A DNA stretch of 64,000 nt from NCBI GenBank assembly GCA_002099365.1, contig MSED01000005.1, forward strand, positions 1,488,001 to 1,552,000. The letters run 5' to 3'. Under the pieces are notes generated by a model. That model was not told where the DNA came from, searched no databases, and saw nothing but the letters and a program-made list of their open reading frames with translations. Position 1 is the first letter of the stretch; the number at the start of each line of letters is the position of its first letter. This document shows, in pieces, positions 42,086-52,263 of the stretch. The stretch comes from Phialophora verrucosa. Lineage: Eukaryota > Ascomycota > Eurotiomycetes > Chaetothyriales > Herpotrichiellaceae. The translations under genes and the position numbers were made by a program.

Positions 42086-42490
42086 ATGTCTCTTCCCTCT
42101 GTTATGGTGACTCCAATGTTATTCATCTTACTCTTCACTCCCTTGTCGACCGCTTGTCCTCACTTGGCCAGCTCAGACACCAATACAACAGCGACTGCAA
42201 ATTCTCCACAAAGAGGTTGCCCAACCGATAATGGCTGCATTGAACATTCAGAGCCAAAGAAAGTTTGTCTTCGAGACAGTGACTGCTGCGATTGGTGGCC
42301 ATACCAAGTAGATATTACCAAAGTTCGTCCCCGATCAGCTGGAAATTTCAAGCTCACTCTTTTGCGGCATGGTAGACATGCTGCTGTCACTATGACATCG
42401 ACTCTTTTGGCATCTTGGCTCGGTGGTGTTGCATCGGAAGAGATTGCCACTGATGGTCCCGAGATGCAGAAAAGTGGACTAAAGACGTGA
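42086..42490 (+). CDS. Candidate small secreted cysteine-rich protein
   Basis: A 134-codon frame starting MSLPSVMVTPMLFILLFTPL, a good signal peptide with likely cleavage after STA (about residue 25). The mature N-terminal part has six Cys in a compact layout: C-PHL.., RG-C, NG-C, KKV-C and RDSD-CC followed by DWW. The spacing C-x5-CC with paired cysteines is of the disulfide-rich small-protein type seen among fungal secreted effectors. The residues after about 80 (VRPRSAGNFK onward) read less like a secreted domain. An intron may start near 42308 (CAA then GTAGAT) or 42321, replacing this tail. The frame is open further upstream (to 41789), but the signal peptide fixes the start. Family unknown. 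Confidence 0.45.
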   Translation: MSLPSVMVTPMLFILLFTPLSTACPHLASSDTNTTATANSPQRGCPTDNGCIEHSEPKKVCLRDSDCCDWWPYQVDITKVRPRSAGNFKLTLLRHGRHAAVTMTSTLLASWLGGVASEEIATDGPEMQKSGLKT

Positions 42491-42765
42491 TGAAGGGCGA
42501 CAAACAGACGGCGGACAACTCAAGTAGGGTGTCGTGCTGACTGACTGTTGAGGAATCGAGTTGATCGTCACAGCGAGACGTGGTTCATGACCATCAGCGT
42601 AAGGATGCTGACGCTGGAAATGATCCGGGCCCAGAGCGGAAGGTCGCCAGAATCTGAACAAGGTAAGGATCCGCATTCACGGTGGCCGCCAGAACTTAGC
42701 AACAGACGCTGCTATCGCGCTGTTGGTGAGCCAGTTAAGGTGATGTTGCCTTATCCAGCCCAATG

Positions 42766-43755
42766 TCACGGGACCCAACGCGCCCATGTCTTCTCGGAAG
42801 CGTTCGATGAGGTACTCGTCTCCCTCATCAAAGCGACAGGAACATTGACGGGAACACTGCTTCCATTGGTAGCTTGCAAATGCAACCATATCTCCGGTCG
42901 GCTTCCTCGCCTCATCATCTGCTCCGACTTGCGCCTTCTAATCATCCTGACACAGCCGTAGATTGTCGGTATGTTCGCCACGAAGCATGATGCTGCTATC
43001 TGAACCGAGGCAAAGAAGCTGCGGACCGGTTGGTAGGATGATTCTGCGTAAATGTAGGCGATGCGCACGATCGTGATGATGATACAGAAGACGCCCAAAC
43101 AGCATAACATCCCGACCCTCAACTGTTCTGATAGGCTTCGTTGGCGCACCGCAGCGAGAAGTGGGTAGGAAATGGCCAGGAGCAGCAGGTCCAATACGAT
43201 GTTTGAGATTCCTTGGAGGAGTAATTGTACGTAGGCTTTGACACATCTGCCGGGGCTCGGGTCGACCTGCCAATAGAGATGAAAAGGATGACATTCGAGA
43301 AAAGTCGAGAGGATCACAATGATGTATGTTACGGGTATCGCAAGCCAAGTAATCCGGATGAGCTTTGTCGTCCACTTCGCGCGAATCTCGAAAATTCGAG
43401 AATAGAATAGTAGCAACAAGCAATTTTGCAGCCAGCAGATGGTGGTTATCAGGAGCCGCGCGATCAATGACAGCACACTTCCAATCTTGAGGTTTTCCAG
43501 ATCTTCGGCATTGAAGTATGTCGACTTCCCATTCAAGGCGTCATTCGAGGTCCCATAGGTGAGGACGAATTGGTTGACCACCAAGCGTGCGATGATTGTG
43601 ACGATGGCAGCGACACAGACAGTAGTACTGATGTCGAAAGAGCCATGGTGCAGCCTCGCCGCAATCATGCGTATAACCACTATCACCAAAGACAATCCTG
43701 CACAGACCCATCCTCCAACCTTCGCTTCTTCGGACGACAACAACATCGTAGGCAT
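42766..43755 (-). CDS. Fungal rhodopsin-fold (PTH11/SAT4-like) integral membrane protein
   Basis: Seven-helix plasma-membrane protein of the large fungal 'rhodopsin domain' family, some members of which act in surface sensing. Single exon, 329 residues. Helix 1 is GGWVCAGLSLVIVVIRMIAA, followed by helices around ISTTVCVAAIVTIIARLVVN, IGSVLSLIARLLITTICWLQ and LIRITWLAIPVTYIIVILST. The family-typical loop ECHPFHLYWQVDPSPGRCVK has the two Cys expected to pair. Further helices include VLDLLLLAISYPLL, VGMLCCLGVFCIIITIVRIA and ASVQIAASCFVANIPTIYGC. The short cytosolic tail is Ser/Thr-rich. No CFEM domain precedes it, so it belongs to the CFEM-less group. Ligand unknown. Confidence 0.88.
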   Translation of the reverse strand: MPTMLLSSEEAKVGGWVCAGLSLVIVVIRMIAARLHHGSFDISTTVCVAAIVTIIARLVVNQFVLTYGTSNDALNGKSTYFNAEDLENLKIGSVLSLIARLLITTICWLQNCLLLLFYSRIFEIRAKWTTKLIRITWLAIPVTYIIVILSTFLECHPFHLYWQVDPSPGRCVKAYVQLLLQGISNIVLDLLLLAISYPLLAAVRQRSLSEQLRVGMLCCLGVFCIIITIVRIAYIYAESSYQPVRSFFASVQIAASCFVANIPTIYGCVRMIRRRKSEQMMRRGSRPEIWLHLQATNGSSVPVNVPVALMRETSTSSNASEKTWARWVP

Positions 43756-46609
43756 GTGGTCGATCCGGCACTATCCCATGGGGTCTGCGCTCTGCTGCTG
43801 GAGAGGGTCGTCGTTTAGGCGGTTGTGTGGCAGGTGACACATCTGGTGTGCGTCTCGAGGCGCGGCGGTAGCATGGCCAGACGTTGTCATGTATCTCTGG
43901 TGTCGTGTACTCGTAAACTGCGGTCAAGAAGGTAGGGAGGGCCCGTGAGGTGAGGAGGATGGGGCAGACGATGGGTCTTGAAGCTGCAGGTTAGCTGCCG
44001 GTGGGAAGGTGGGTTCGTCCAGCAGCAGGGTGTCGGAGGAGGCCCAGGAAAACGGGCAGGCAGGGCTGACCCTTGGGGTCGGGAACGCGGATTTCGAGGG
44101 GGGGACAACGACTCGCTTCGAGTCTCGACTCCCACATCCGTGCCTACGGATCCCTTTTTACGAGTTATACCTCGTACAGTAGTACGCATTCGTTGTAGGC
44201 TAGGCCCCGAGCTAGCGAGTCGTCCGTGGCACGGGACGGTATTCCACCGGCACCTCCACGGTTAAACGCGTATCCTATCACACGGGTGCATGAGGGGGAG
44301 GAGGAACGAGCAAGAGGCTGATTTGTTTCAAGTTGTTGCGCATCACTATTCAACGGCGGCGAACTCGTTTCAATTTCCGTCTCAAGGGTCAGCAGAGCAG
44401 AACTTGCTTCGAGCTGAGATGTATGCCACCCTCGCTTTACAGGGTGAGTAAGCGAAAGCCCGGATATCGATGATCGAAACTTTGCCTAGATAACATCAGG
44501 GTTTGGCGATTCGCGGGACTCCAAAGGGTTTGATTGGGATACTGTGGTTTCTAGTTTCGGGTCATCAGCGGGCTCACATAATCGCCAACTGTGCTGCGAC
44601 GAGTCGGAATGAAACGTCCCACGAACTTGAGTGTGCGAAACGCACGAGATCTGTTTCGCTACCAAGTATCGCCCGTCGCTAGAAGTATCCCGTTGACCGC
44701 AGAAGCGAGAATCTCCCATGTTGGTAGAGAGGGGGCAGAACAACACCCTTCCCAAGTCGGTATATCGATCACGAAGGATTGACGCATGTTCAATCCTATC
44801 TGCAAGATCGACCTGTGAACGACAAGCCAGAGAGCGATGCACACTGCAGGGGAACGGATGCTCGAGGAACATGAATACGAGGCTGGCGAACCATATTCTC
44901 CTGTTCGGAATTACTTTCGACCTAGCTATGAGCCAAAACAAATCAGTTTTTTTGCACTACTGGGCTCAATACGAAAAACTCAACTAAAATAGGTTTCTCC
45001 TCGAGCAGGGGAAAGGTGGTCATCTCACTTGATAGAAGGGAGACGGCGAATTGCAGTCCACTCGACTTCTACTGTACATGAGAGCTGTGAGGTATTTCCC
45101 GTGAATCTTGCTTTTGCGGATCCTCCACCCCCTTTCCCCCACCCCCTTTGAGGAGGCCGCAGGTCAGGATGCTCTGGACATGGAAAGATATCCGGAGCAA
45201 CGGCACTATCACTGTTGTCGAGCCCTCCGTCATCCAACCTAGACGATCTCCGACGTTGGCTCGGGGTTTTCCCGAGTCGTCTGGTCGTTCAGGAACTTGT
45301 ACAAATCCAAGAGCGTATCCCAGTCTTCCTTTGAATGCTTTCACGCCGACCAATCCATCTCCCCATGCAGACAGGCCCAACACGAGTGATGACAGTGACT
45401 GTCGCTTTCTGGAGGCTTCCAATCTTGTATCATGAATTTTGTTGTCTGCGTCTTCAATTCATCAAGACGGTACATGCTCGCCAGCAGCAGGCTAGAGACT
45501 AACAACAAGAAGTTAAGAGCTAGCAACGGTGCGGCTGAGTACCAGCAGAGAGTCTGCGAAGCATGAAGACGATGCCGATGGGAGTATTGACGTCCGACTG
45601 TGTGTACGGGTGACCTAGCGACGGTGGTACGCGGGACTGCGAGATTCGCACCCTCCTCCTTTCAAGATAGTACAAGATGTGAACCTGAGAAGAAACGTCA
45701 AGCTTCCATAAGCAGCGATTAGCTACCAGAGAAGAACCCAAGAGCAGGATCGTCGCCCTCTCTTGTCTAGCAGCAGGCAACCAAGCAGTAGTATCATTGA
45801 GGTAGCATCTTTGATGGCTGTGTTGGGTTGATAGTCATGAGTTGGAGGAGTTCGCGGTCAATATCAACTGTGTGGTGCTGCCTGACTTCCTGTGTCCTAA
45901 ATCCTAGTCGGTCCCAATTAATAGATGCTGTCCCAGACCTCCCGCGGGATCAAGCTGCAAAACTTCCATGGGTTTGTCCAGTTGAAGGGGAGGAAGATGG
46001 GGGTTCGGCGCATCTTCGTGCTCAACAGCGGTGGAAACAAGCCAGAGATTCCGCAAGTTGCACACCAGACTTGAGACTGTTACATACTAGGCAGATTCTG
46101 GGTTATCTGACATAGGCTAGGTGAAGCTGTTGGCGAAGGCTGGATTTCTTCTTTATTTCAAATCTTTTGCAAGATCAACCTCGATTCAGGACAGAGGGAA
46201 TATTTTCGCTACTTCCGCTGGTCTGAGCCATAGATGTTCAGAGGGGGCTTGATCGAGAATTCCAGCAAGCACTTTCGCGTGTGTCTTGAGAGAGGAGCGT
46301 CACTCACTACAAAATCGCGTCAGTTCTTTTGCGGATTGGGCAGATCCCGCACATGCGTTCGTCAGACTTGCTTCATTTGATTCTCGAAACGCGCTCATCG
46401 CGACGAGGCTGCCTCGTAAAGTGCATTCGAATCGTCGCATTCAGCAACCAAAGTATTCAGTTCTATCCTAATTGTTAACACTTCTGTTCTTACACAAGAT
46501 TCATGCTTAGCATCTTCAAATCGACTAGGTCTTCTAACCTCACGATTATTTTCCCAGCAGGTCCTCACATGGCCTGAATTGTAACCGACACTGCGAGACC
46601 CTGACAGCA
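43756..46609. other. 2.85-kb gene-poor region upstream of HAT1
   Basis: Between the divergent starts of the rhodopsin-fold gene (-) and HAT1 (+). Motifs GTACTCGTA (43907-43915) and the TACGAG ... CTCGTAC pair (44159-44177) lie in the part nearest the rhodopsin-fold gene. Frames up to 151 codons have no family signal. I see no gene. Confidence 0.45.
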
Positions 46610-48155
46610 ATGGCTTCCCTATCAGAAGAATGTAAGAGTTGCGCATCTGTGGATGATGGGTAATACTGATAGATTCACAGTCACGGTCAACGCGAACGAG
46701 GCGGTGCATGTTTCGATTGTCCAACCTGGACCGGATAACCAGCTCATTACGCGACACGACTTCCATCCCGAGTTCACATACCCAATTGTTGGCAAGGCCG
46801 AACAGATCTTTGGCTACAAAGGTCTAGATGTTGAGATTCAGTTCGCAGCACACAACCTCCAACCGCATATCAACATCTCATATGAGAAGAAATTCGAGAC
46901 CGTTGGCGCAACGAGCGCACTCGATCTGAACAAAAAGTTCAGCGATTTCCTCCCCCCCACTGCCTTCGAGCGAGGATTCGAGTCGTTCGTGCAGGACGAT
47001 CCAGATGCTGCAGCATGGACACCCCCCGGCGAGTGCGTGAAGAGTTACGCAAGAGGTGGTGAGCACTATGAGGTCTGGGCTGGCTCATTGCTAGACATGC
47101 CGATGCGAACACTGGTCGACAACATCCAGATCTTGATTGTCTTCTTCATCGAGGGCGGGCAGTTCATCAACCTTGAAGATGTGGATTGGACACTAGATAG
47201 ATGGAGGGTCTATCTCACATACCACAAGGCATCCAAGCCGCCCACACCTCGCGCATCTCCATACTCCTTCGTTGGTTATGCAACGACCTACCGCTTTTAC
47301 AAATTCCAAAAACCAACGGAAGGCCATGTTCCCACTTCCTTTCCCTTCTCAGAAACAATCACACCCAACAAACTCTCCTCGCGACTTCGGATATCACAGT
47401 TCTTGGTCACTCCACCCTACCAGAGCTCTGGTCATGGCTCCGCGCTGTACCAGGCAATTTACGATGAGGCGATGGCCGACCCAACCATCTTGGAACTGAC
47501 AGTCGAGGATCCGAGCGAAGAGTTCGACAAGTTGCGCGACATGAATGATTACGAGACGCTGAGACCACAGTTCGAAGCCGCCAACATCAAGATCGACTCA
47601 TCATCCTTGGCCAATCTGGACCGTGGTCGTCTGAAGAGCATTCCAACCGCCAAACTGCTTCCTCTCGAGAAGCTACGAGAGATTCGGACCAAGAACAAGA
47701 TCGCAAGTCGTCAATTCGCCCGCATGGTTGAGATGTATCTTCTCGCACAGATACCTTACTCACGACGAGCCGCAGGTGGAGCTTCGCTCACCAGTCTCAA
47801 GGTCCGAGGTGCTAGGAATCCCAATGCCGATGACCGAGCGTATTACTGGTGGCGGCTATTGCTGAAGCAGCGCATTGTAAGGAAGAACAAGGATTTGCTC
47901 ATGCAGATCCCGCTGGAAGACCGACACCCCCAGATCGAGGACAGTGCTCGTGGTCAGGAAGACGAGTATGAGGGTCTGATCATGATGTATGCTTTGAGGA
48001 AGAACAAGGAGGCTGATCGGCATGGAAATGGAGCATCTTCGTCCTCAACAACCCGGAAGAGAAAAGTTATCGAAGATGACGAGGAGGACGAGGAGGAGGA
48101 AGAAGAGCTGAATGGCGATGGCTCCGCATCCAAGAAGGCCAAACTTGGCTCCTAG
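46610..48155 (+). CDS. HAT1: Histone acetyltransferase type B catalytic subunit
   Basis: Acetylates newly made histone H4 (Lys5/Lys12) before chromatin assembly, with its WD40 partner Hat2. Two exons: a 22-base first exon (46610-46631) and 46681-48155, joined in phase 1 to read MASLSEEFTVNANEAVHVSI; 498 residues. The N-terminal HAT1 domain includes HPEFTYPIVGKAEQIFGYKG and LDVEIQFAAHNLQPHINISY. The GNAT core is seen in SFVGYATTYRFYKF and LRISQFLVTPPYQSSGHGSA, whose Q-x-x-G-x-G acetyl-CoA loop is intact, followed by LYQAIYDEAMADPTILELTV and EDPSEEFDKLRD. A helical C-terminal domain and an acidic plus basic tail (KRKVIEDDEEDEEEEEELNG, SKKAKLGS) follow; the basic end is a likely nuclear signal. 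The identification is strong. Confidence 0.94.
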
Positions 48156-48474
48156 GAAGATCCGCAGACCTATGTTGACCTCCGCGCAATCTTCGGCGCG
48201 TTGATTGAAAATCCTGAGGCCGATCTCACCCAATGGTGTAATCCTGAGTGATATGGGCGGGCTGAGTTTATCATGCTGTCCATAAGGATCGTGGGACCAG
48301 AAGATGGAGACGCATACGGCTCATTCTGTGGTAGAGATTGGTTTCAGCGACATGGAGGGTGGTGCCGTTAAAAGGTCATGACCAGATGAATGCTGCTCAG
48401 TCGGCTCATCGAAAGTAATGTTGAGCAAGATCTCGGAAGGAAGAGTTGCACTTCCATTCGAGGCCACGAACTCC
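48156..48474. other. Convergent 3' region (HAT1 / CTK3)
   Basis: About 320 bases between two converging stops, presumably holding both 3' UTRs. A further CTK3 exon could lie here (see findings). Nothing else is seen. Confidence 0.45.
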
Positions 48475-49269
48475 CTAGGTCCCCAGCGTAGCACGATGAT
48501 AGCTCACGAATTGAAGACGCTCTTCCGCCTCTTCGTCGGCAATGTCATGTTCATCTTCGCCCAACGTAGCACCCTCTTCCCACATCAAGTCCAATTCTTG
48601 ATCATCATCGCCTGGAACGGTCCATACGCTCTCTCGCAATCGCTTGTTGCGCTCTCGGTCCTCTTCAATTCTCTGTTCAATGGCTCTCTTGTCCATTTTG
48701 GAGACCCCGTTGGGTCTACTTGAGCGTTCGGTTCCCGTTCGAGGAGTCGCTCTCTGACTTCCTTCTGGAGCACCGCCATCCGCAGTGGCGACCTCTGTGG
48801 CGTCCTCGCCCGCTCCGGCGTCAGCCTCATCGCCCAGCAACTTGCCCAATTTCTCCTCCTTGTCCTTCAACCCGGTCTCGATACTGGTCATGGTCTCGGC
48901 GGAGAGCACGCCCTTTTCACCCAGCCCCGTCACCACCCGCCTCACCACCTTGACGTTCGCGCCACTCTGCGCCACGGCGTCGATGATCCGCAGGATGTCC
49001 CGCTTCACCATCTCTATGTACGCGGCGTGCCCGCCCTCCTTCATGTTGAGATCGGCGTGATGCTCGAGGAAGTACATGATGTTGGCTTTATTGTTCATGT
49101 TGGAGTTGTGCCCGCGCTCGAGGTTCTCCAGGATGCAAGAGTGCAGGTCTTCGTCCATGTCGCGGTGTTTCAAGGCGTAGTGTGCGGTCTTTATGCTGGC
49201 AGTGGCGGACGCGGAGAGGTGCGAGAGGAGGTTTGTGAAGCGCATGCGGACTTCGAATGGGTCGGCCAT
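48475..49269 (-). CDS. CTK3: CTD kinase I gamma subunit (Ctk3-like)
   Basis: Predicted subunit of the CTDK-I kinase, which phosphorylates Ser2 of the RNA polymerase II CTD during elongation. The frame is 264 residues. It begins with the Ctk3 CID-like domain (about 1-140): MADPFEVRMRFTNLLSHLSA, TAHYALKHRDMDEDLHSCIL, ENLERGHNSNMNNKANIMYF, and VKRDILRIIDAVAQSGANVK. The LSAETMTSIETGLKDKEEKL segment closes the domain. A Gly/Ala/Thr-rich linker and a charged helical C-terminal block (DKRAIEQRIEEDRERNKRLR, ESVWTVPGDD) follow. The last ten or so residues are doubtful: a GTGAGC donor sits at LQF (about 48502), so the true end may lie in another exon. Divergent from the P5C reductase gene. Confidence 0.88.
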   Translation of the reverse strand: MADPFEVRMRFTNLLSHLSASATASIKTAHYALKHRDMDEDLHSCILENLERGHNSNMNNKANIMYFLEHHADLNMKEGGHAAYIEMVKRDILRIIDAVAQSGANVKVVRRVVTGLGEKGVLSAETMTSIETGLKDKEEKLGKLLGDEADAGAGEDATEVATADGGAPEGSQRATPRTGTERSSRPNGVSKMDKRAIEQRIEEDRERNKRLRESVWTVPGDDDQELDLMWEEGATLGEDEHDIADEEAEERLQFVSYHRATLGT

Positions 49270-49800
49270 GGTGGGCTGCTGTCAGGGAGCTTCTACGGCG
49301 ATGGCTTTCCTTGGGTGGTGGCGCAGTTACTGACAGATCAGATCAGATCAGATCAGATGGAGGAAGAAAAATCGCAGGGTCGCCGTTCGCATCGTGAGGT
49401 GGGATGGAGCGGAACGGAATGGATAGCAAACAGACTGAAGCCCCTGTGCTCGCTCGCTGCGCTTCAACTCTGATGATATTCGCTGCGACGAGTCAACATG
49501 CAGTTTCAAATGTGCCCACTTGCTCCGGCATCACAGCATGGCCACGCGAGCCAGGTCATGTCATTGGTGTGCCTTGCAGACGGATTTGAGCGATGATCAT
49601 GCCGACCAAGGTGAAAGAAAGAGGCTCTCCGCCTTTCGGCCTCACAGAGTTTGTATTATTTTTTCCGTCCCCGCATCTCTCATTGTTCTACACGGCAAGT
49701 ATTAAAGGAAGTAGTTGAACGCGAATACTTTGATACACCTCGCTAGGGAGCCCTCAACTTGTATCCGCTGCGCTCTTCACTGTACTCTAATACTCCAGAA
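49270..49800. promoter_or_regulatory. Divergent promoter region (CTK3 / P5C reductase) with CAGAT microsatellite
   Basis: 531 bases between divergent start codons. A (CAGAT)5 microsatellite lies at 49334-49358, close to the CTK3 start. The remainder should carry both promoters. No other repeat or gene is seen. Confidence 0.5.
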
Positions 49801-50883
49801 ATGGCGACCGTCCTCCGGGTGCCCAATGGCGTCAACGGCGACTCCTCCAACGGCATGACTCTCACAATCCTAGGATGCGGTAAGTGCTCTGCCTCCACCC
49901 TCGCGTAACCAGATCACTGACTTCAAAAAGGTACGCTCGGCATTGCCATCCTCAGCGGAATCCTCTCCTCCCTGAGCGAATCCACGCTCTCCCACGCCCC
50001 CTCCCCCGCCTATCCTGACTCCGGCACCGCAACACCGACCACGGAAGCGCCCTCCACCCCTCAACGCACTCCCACAAATTTCATTGCCTGCGTCCGCCGC
50101 CCGGAGTCCGCCAAGCGCATAAAACTGGCAGTCCAGGCGTACCGCCCTGCCGTGACGATCTTACAGAATGAAAACGTCAAGGGCACACATAATGCTGATG
50201 TAGTAATCCTCGGATGTAAACCCTATATGGTCGGAGAACTCCTCCGCGAGGATGGCATTAAAGAAGCGCTGGCCGGGAAACTTCTGATCTCAATATGTGC
50301 GGGCGTGCCTGTCGAGCAGATCGGCCGGGTCCTCTACGGCGAGTCGTACCCCGAAAACATACCCAGCAGTGCGTGTCGGATTGTGAGAGTCATGCCCAAT
50401 ACGGCGGCGATTGTGAGAGAAAGCATGACCGTCATTGCGAACACGACGCCTCCTCTGCCGGCTGAGCTGTCAAGTATCGTGGAGTGGATATTCACACGGA
50501 TTGGACGGGTGGTGCATCTCCCGCCCAGTATGATGGATGTGAGCACCGCATTGTGTGGGTCCGGACCTGCGTTTCTGGCACTCATGCTCGAGAGTCTTGC
50601 TGATGGGGCTGTGGCGATGGGGCTGCCGCGTGCGGAAGCACAGTTGATGGCGGCGCAGACGATGCGAGGGACGGCGGGCATGGTGTTAAATGGCGAGCAT
50701 CCTGCGCTGGTGAGGGAGAAGGTGTCCACTCCGGGAGGGTGTACGATTGGAGGACTGCTTGTGTTGGAGGAGGGCAGAGTCAGAGGCACCGTCGCCAGGA
50801 GTGTTAGGGAGGCGACTGTCGTGGCGGCGCAGTTGGGGAAGGGCGTTAGCGGTGTCAATGGAACGAGGTTTGAGAGACAGTAA
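49801..50883 (+). CDS. PRO3: Pyrroline-5-carboxylate reductase
   Basis: Catalyses the last step of proline synthesis: NAD(P)H-dependent reduction of 1-pyrroline-5-carboxylate to L-proline. Two exons, 49801-49879 and 49931-50883 (51-bp intron), 343 residues, somewhat longer than the usual 280-300 because of a Pro/Ser/Thr-rich insertion. The Rossmann loop LTILGCGTLGIAIL is assembled across the intron. The insertion (about 48-75, PSPAYPDSGTATPTTEAPST) sits between strand 1 and ACVRRPESAKRI. Conserved segments follow: ADVVILGCKPYMVGELL, KLLISICAGVPVEQI, VRVMPNTAAIVRESMTVI, TALCGSGPAFLALMLESLAD, GAVAMGLPRAEAQLMAAQTM, and TPGGCTIGGLLVLEEG, the P5CR signature. All catalytic-domain motifs are intact. 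Confidence 0.94.
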
Positions 50884-52263
50884 ATGAACCGAACGACAAG
50901 GGAGCCGAGATCGAGACTCTGCCTCCAGGAGCCACATCCACCTCTTTCTTCTTATAGAGCCGACGCGTCTCGCGGCTCGATCCCGCCATCCACCCATTCA
51001 CGATGGCAGTTGTTCGCTGGCCGAATCGATAACTTCCCCTACCAGAAGAGACCGAGCGATGGAAAGCGAAGAAAGTCTCAGAGGAGCAGCAATGAACATA
51101 CACGCCACACCTACGTGGACACATACGAACCAGGCAGGTCTTCCTCTGCAATGGATGGTTGAAAGAATTGTCAAACACCAAATCTGTTCACACTCAGTTT
51201 ATCATCCCTTCCCTGTTCTGTTCAACCGTACGTCCCGCTGCCTTGACGCACCGGTTGGGGGACTCGCCTAGGTAGTTTCGCAAACTTAGCACGCCATTAG
51301 TCCGAGTTCTAACATCGCTCTCGTTGAGGCCGGTAAGCCATCCTTGAATTCGCCTCAGCGAGAACTGCGGCAGGCATCATACCAATTACTATACCATCGA
51401 GAACTCCTCTGTTAGCATCATCACCACTGTGGGGAGGAGTATGCTGTGGTACTAGCGCTGCGTATCAGGTCCAAGGGGTTCACATCGACGTAGAAATTGT
51501 TGTTAGCTCAACTGAGTGAATAGTATTCAAGTCTTTCACGACGGTCTTGCTGCGCAGGGCAGGCTCATGGAGGTTTGTAGTGAGGTGCAAAATGAGGAAT
51601 AATAACTAATCCGAGGGTCGCGTATCGCATTGGCCTCGCTGTCTGTGCCGACTCTCCAGAAGTACGGAGTAGACATAGGTCATTATGTCAACATGCAACT
51701 GTTCGGAGTATGCTGAACATCAGGGGCACTGACCTCGCCTCACATCCTACCGCCTGGCTTGGTCAAATCCCAGAATACCCTTTCATGGAAGGCAGCATTC
51801 TTGCGACCCTGGGTGCAACAAGTGTTAGTAATGATGGACTGACTTTCCTCCTCGACTAGGATCGTCGGCAGGATGTACTAGTCTTGCGCAATTGCTTTGG
51901 CCTGTCGACATGAACAAAGGAAGTCAGGCTGAGTTCTCCCGTGCGTGAACAGCCGAAGCTTGGAATGTACAGTCTGCATCGTGTTCCCAATCTCTTTACC
52001 AAGCCATAGTATAAGTACAACATCCTCTGAACACAAGATCTGACATTGAAACTGGGTACTCCAGAGTGGGCAGATGAATAGTTGACACGGCCGCCGCATG
52101 CTGTGAATTTCGTTTTCCGTCCGTCTTCCGGACACCACGGGCCGTAAAGTAGGTGCCATTCCGCACCTTGGTCGCACAACGCGATCAGCAGGGGTTTTCG
52201 GCAAGTAGTCCCTAGCTCTGTTCCACTCGTCTATCTCTTCACCAGCCAACACGCTTCGATCTT
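50884..52263. other. Intergenic, convergent 3' ends
   Basis: 1.4 kb between the P5C reductase and bL12m genes, which converge. AGTACGGAGTAGAC near 51660 belongs to the recurring motif class. A 129-codon minus frame (51878-52267) abuts the bL12m stop and is probably its 3' UTR. No gene is seen. Confidence 0.5.

Noticed and set aside
49334..49358. CAGAT microsatellite considered as a regulatory array
   Set aside because: A five-unit simple repeat is common in promoters and gives no evidence of function on its own.
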